DNA from: an uncultured Clostridia bacterium
GTDB lineage: Bacteria > Bacillota > Clostridia > Oscillospirales > Ruminococcaceae
NCBI GenBank assembly: GCA_946567425.1
Contig: CAMNXF010000001.1
Span: 1 to 64,000 of the forward strand
Direction of reading: 5' to 3'
DNA: 64,000 nucleotides
Part shown: one piece after another, positions 61,603 through 64,000 of the stretch
How the letters are laid out: every line of letters begins with the position of its first letter
Numbering within the stretch: position 1 is the stretch's first letter
Made by a program: the position numbers and the translations under genes
Notes under the pieces: model-generated
What the model saw: the letters and a program-made list of their open reading frames with translations, nothing else
The model's database searches: none
Told to the model about the DNA's origin: nothing

Positions 61603-63627
61603 ATGAACGATCCCAATAATCACAGCAGTCAAGGATATCCTCAATATCAACAACAATATCCGCAGCCGTCTCAACCCGTTTCTCAGAAAAAAGGCGCGGT
61701 CTCGGGCGGGGAGATGTTTGTCGGGATAAATCTTCTCAGCAAGATCGGCGTTATATTCATAATCATCGGCGTTATCGCGTTTTCCGCGGCGTCGGAGGGA
61801 TTTATCCACATCGGGATACGAATGACCATGGTCATACTGCTCGGATTTATTATGCTGGCGGCGGGCGAGCTGTTTTACCGTAAAGGCTCAATAGTATTTG
61901 CGAACGCGCTTATCTTCGGAGGGGTCGCCGAGCTGTTCATCTGTTCGCTTATCGGATATCACGGCTTCGGATTGTTGAGAAGCATCGACTCTATCGGCAT
62001 AGGACTTGGAGCGGCTGCTGTCGGAATGCTGCTCTCGATACGCTACAAATCGCAGGGACTACTTATCGTCACGACGCTTTTTTCCGTGCTGCCGATATTC
62101 GTCGGAATGAATATGACCTCGCTTTGCGCCTCAGCCGTGTATTTTACTATCGTACACTGTGCCGCAGCAATAATCGCGCGTAAAAACAGCTATAACGCCG
62201 CATACGTCATCGGCATAATAACGGCGGTCATCGAAACTTTGCTCCTCGACGCAGCCTCGGGAAGTCTGGATACGGTCTACAGCTGGGCGAGAGCGTTCGT
62301 TATCGTTCTGTTTATTATATGCTGCTCAATGTGCTATGTCGGAGGTCTGATACTGAACGCTGTCCAAGAAAACGGAAAGCTCACATCCGCAGAAATTGTG
62401 ATCATCTGCATTATGCTCGGCTTTACCGTGCTTTTCGGGAACTCGTGCTTAAGCAATAACGCGTCGGAGCTTACCGCGGGTATCGCCATGCTCACCTTAG
62501 CCGTGATCTTTACTATAATCGTTATCGGCATATCTCTGCGCTTCGGTGACGACTGCGTGGCGGCGAACGTTTTGTTCAACTTTATATTTATAACGGTATT
62601 TTTCTCGCTGTTCAGCTTCTTCGGCGAGCTTGTAATACGGTACGCGGCTATTCATATTTTCGGTGCGGCGGCGCTTATCGCGGGACTTATATATAACCGC
62701 AGACTTTTTAACGGCTGGGGAACAGCGATCACCGCTTTTGCGGAATGTATGTTTCTCGGCGTGCTGTTCACAGTCGAACTTTCGGGCGGCGGACTGTTCG
62801 CAATAATCGTAAATCTTATACTGTGGTTCGGGATTATGGCTGTGTATATCGCAAAAAAGAAGCACGACACCTCGTTTTTCCGAGCATACACATTCGCAGT
62901 GCTGCTTAATACTGGAATAGTCTGTTCAAATCTGATAACTCGTTACATCACCAATCTTATTATAGTGAGAGAATTATGGAATAACGCGGCTGAACGCATT
63001 GCATTTTCCTCGCTGCTGTGTACAGTGCCTTGGCTCATTCTCGGATTTGTCGCGGGTAAGCTGAGATATATGAAAAAGCTTGCAATGATATCGTCGTTTA
63101 TTTTTTACGGAATAGGTTTTATTTGCCTTTTAACCGCAAACAACGTAAATTATATTAACGGAATGGTCGGCAAATACGAGCTTGGACTTGCCGCTGTTAT
63201 CGCAACAATCGCTGTAAACGCCGCTTCGGTGCTGCCGGTACTGGATATGGCGCTTCAAATTCAGAAAAGGGCTCCGAAATTTACAAAGGCGGTCGGGCTT
63301 ATCGTTTCGGGATACGCGCTTATGTCGCTCACCACTATACTCGGCACAAACGATTTTGTAACGTTCACCAGCTTTATCATCAGCATAATTTATATCGTCA
63401 CTGCGGCAGTCTGGATAATTATCGGCTTTAAACGGCTTAACGCGCTGCTGCGGTACTTCGGTCTGGCGCTCGCGCTGCTCTCCTCGGCTAAGCTGTTTCT
63501 GTTCGACTTCTCCAATATCAACGATATGGGCAGAACGCTGCTGTTTATCGGTTTCGGTATAACGCTGCTCTGTATTGCGTTCGGTTACGGTATTGCGGAA
63601 AAGAAGCTGAAAGAAAACAACAAATAA
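61603..63627 (+). CDS. Polytopic membrane protein, DUF2339-like
   Basis: A 674-aa protein with a Gln/Pro/Tyr-rich cytosolic start (GYPQYQQQYPQPSQP), then many short hydrophobic helices, about 18 in all. GEMFVGINLLSKIGVIFIIIGVIAF is the family's opening segment (G.NLLxKxGxxxLxxGVxFF in DUF2339 proteins), and the C-terminus YGIAEKKLKE ends cytosolic. DUF2339 proteins are membrane proteins without a known function. ATG 61603 follows GGAG. Single gene with its own promoter and terminator. Confidence 0.78.
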   Translation: MNDPNNHSSQGYPQYQQQYPQPSQPVSQKKGAVSGGEMFVGINLLSKIGVIFIIIGVIAFSAASEGFIHIGIRMTMVILLGFIMLAAGELFYRKGSIVFANALIFGGVAELFICSLIGYHGFGLLRSIDSIGIGLGAAAVGMLLSIRYKSQGLLIVTTLFSVLPIFVGMNMTSLCASAVYFTIVHCAAAIIARKNSYNAAYVIGIITAVIETLLLDAASGSLDTVYSWARAFVIVLFIICCSMCYVGGLILNAVQENGKLTSAEIVIICIMLGFTVLFGNSCLSNNASELTAGIAMLTLAVIFTIIVIGISLRFGDDCVAANVLFNFIFITVFFSLFSFFGELVIRYAAIHIFGAAALIAGLIYNRRLFNGWGTAITAFAECMFLGVLFTVELSGGGLFAIIVNLILWFGIMAVYIAKKKHDTSFFRAYTFAVLLNTGIVCSNLITRYITNLIIVRELWNNAAERIAFSSLLCTVPWLILGFVAGKLRYMKKLAMISSFIFYGIGFICLLTANNVNYINGMVGKYELGLAAVIATIAVNAASVLPVLDMALQIQKRAPKFTKAVGLIVSGYALMSLTTILGTNDFVTFTSFIISIIYIVTAAVWIIIGFKRLNALLRYFGLALALLSSAKLFLFDFSNINDMGRTLLFIGFGITLLCIAFGYGIAEKKLKENNK

Positions 63628-63632
63628 TAAAA

Positions 63633-63664
63633 TCCCGAAAGGCATTCACCTTTCGGGAATTTTT
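63633..63664. terminator. Bidirectional terminator
   Basis: A perfect 10-bp stem TCCCGAAAGG/CCTTTCGGGA with a 6-nt loop, A-rich on the left and ATTTTTA on the right. It serves the DUF2339-like gene and the converging comEA-like gene. Confidence 0.88.
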
Positions 63665-64000
63665 ATACAGTAATATAATCATGGATAGCCTCAAATATTA
63701 TCTCGTCTATCCCGCTGACGCGTTTTATATCATGAATGTTGACAAAATCGCCGTAACGCTCGCGGTATTCGATTATCGCCGCAGCTTTGTCCTCGCCTAT
63801 TCCCCAGAGAGTTTGCAGTTCCTCCGAGGACGCCGTGTTTATGTTGACAATATCGGGCTCGTCCGGTTCGATAAGCGGCGCGTCATTGGTTGATACGTCA
63901 GTCGATTGTACGGGCGGCTCGGACGTTGACGAAGATAAGGGTGCGCTTGTTGAAGTTGAGGATACGGTCGAACTCGACGAAGATATTGAAGAACTTACTG
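63663..64000 (-). CDS. ComEA-like helix-hairpin-helix protein, 5' part outside window
   Basis: Not in the ORF track because it runs off the window. The reverse strand reads a Ser/Thr-rich linker (STSAPLSSSTSEPPVQ), then VNINTASSEELQTLWGIGED and KAAAIIEYRERYGDFVNIHD, ending IFEAIHDYITV. The NINTAxxEEL and GIG..KA..II.YR segments are the ComEA helix-hairpin-helix domain, which binds incoming DNA at the outer face of the membrane for natural transformation. GIGEDKA (instead of GIGPxKA) is a small variation. The N-terminal anchor is not visible. Confidence 0.85.
   Translation of the reverse strand, partial: VSSSISSSSSTVSSTSTSAPLSSSTSEPPVQSTDVSTNDAPLIEPDEPDIVNINTASSEELQTLWGIGEDKAAAIIEYRERYGDFVNIHDIKRVSGIDEIIFEAIHDYITV

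Overview
The window looks like a chromosomal segment of a low-to-mid GC Gram-positive bacterium of the class Clostridia, possibly a gut Oscillospirales/Ruminococcaceae type. The evidence is the Firmicutes-style origin-proximal gene order (gyrB-gyrA ... mnmG-rsmG-noc-parA-parB-serS with B. subtilis-like parS sites), strong AGGAGG ribosome sites, textbook sigma-A promoters, a sigma-D (sigma-28) type flagellin promoter, and tandem serpin lipoproteins like those described from [Eubacterium] siraeum. Species cannot be fixed by eye.

Layout. 1-153: a tRNA pair (Tyr partial, Thr) with its promoter. 400-2300: decayed accessory genes, including a broken amidoligase. 2427-4273: a zinc-ribbon protein and a lipoprotein. 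4328-7534: a metal-resistance operon (ArsR/CadC-type repressor, methyltransferase, HMA protein, CadA-type P-ATPase) behind a clear operator and promoter. 7832-9405: an IS1182-like element inserted in a terminator palindrome, with a 21-bp direct repeat at its ends and a frameshifted transposase. 9426-14623: the lysC - unknown gene - thyA - NYN/LOTUS operon.

14700-35000: a flagellar surface region. A sigma-28-driven flagellin gene is followed by about 18 kb of same-strand, tightly packed genes: three glycosyltransferases, two nucleotide-sugar entry routes (rfbF/rfbG for CDP and rfbA/rfbB for dTDP), a 2,3-dehydratase, a Gfo/Idh 3-ketoreductase, two 3,5-epimerases, a C-methyltransferase, two SDR reductase/epimerases, an FkbM methyltransferase and a hexapeptide acyltransferase. 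Together they make up the gene set of a mycarose-type 2,6-dideoxy-3-C-methyl sugar pathway, normally known from antibiotics. I infer that the sugar decorates flagellin. The FkbM gene contains an (AT)12 tract that puts it out of frame here and would restore the frame at 10 or 13 repeats, so it is a strong candidate for phase variation. A broken flagellin 3' end lies inverted just upstream of the flagellin gene.

35017-40230: a DtxR/MntR-type regulator, three tandem serpin lipoproteins with different reactive loops, and a metallo-beta-lactamase-fold protein, apparently one operon. 40275-45330: two palindromic intergenic elements and an ABC transporter whose FtsX-type permease carries a very long heptad-repeat region. 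45417-57941: the origin-proximal core (serS, parB, parA, noc, rsmG, mnmG, a DUF4240-like gene, gyrA, a YcxB-like gene, gyrB) with three parS sites. 58079-58817: a small ribbon-helix-helix regulator and an unknown small gene, each behind a look-alike promoter/operator. 58974-64000: a secDF fusion, a DUF2339-like membrane protein and the 3' end of a ComEA-like gene.
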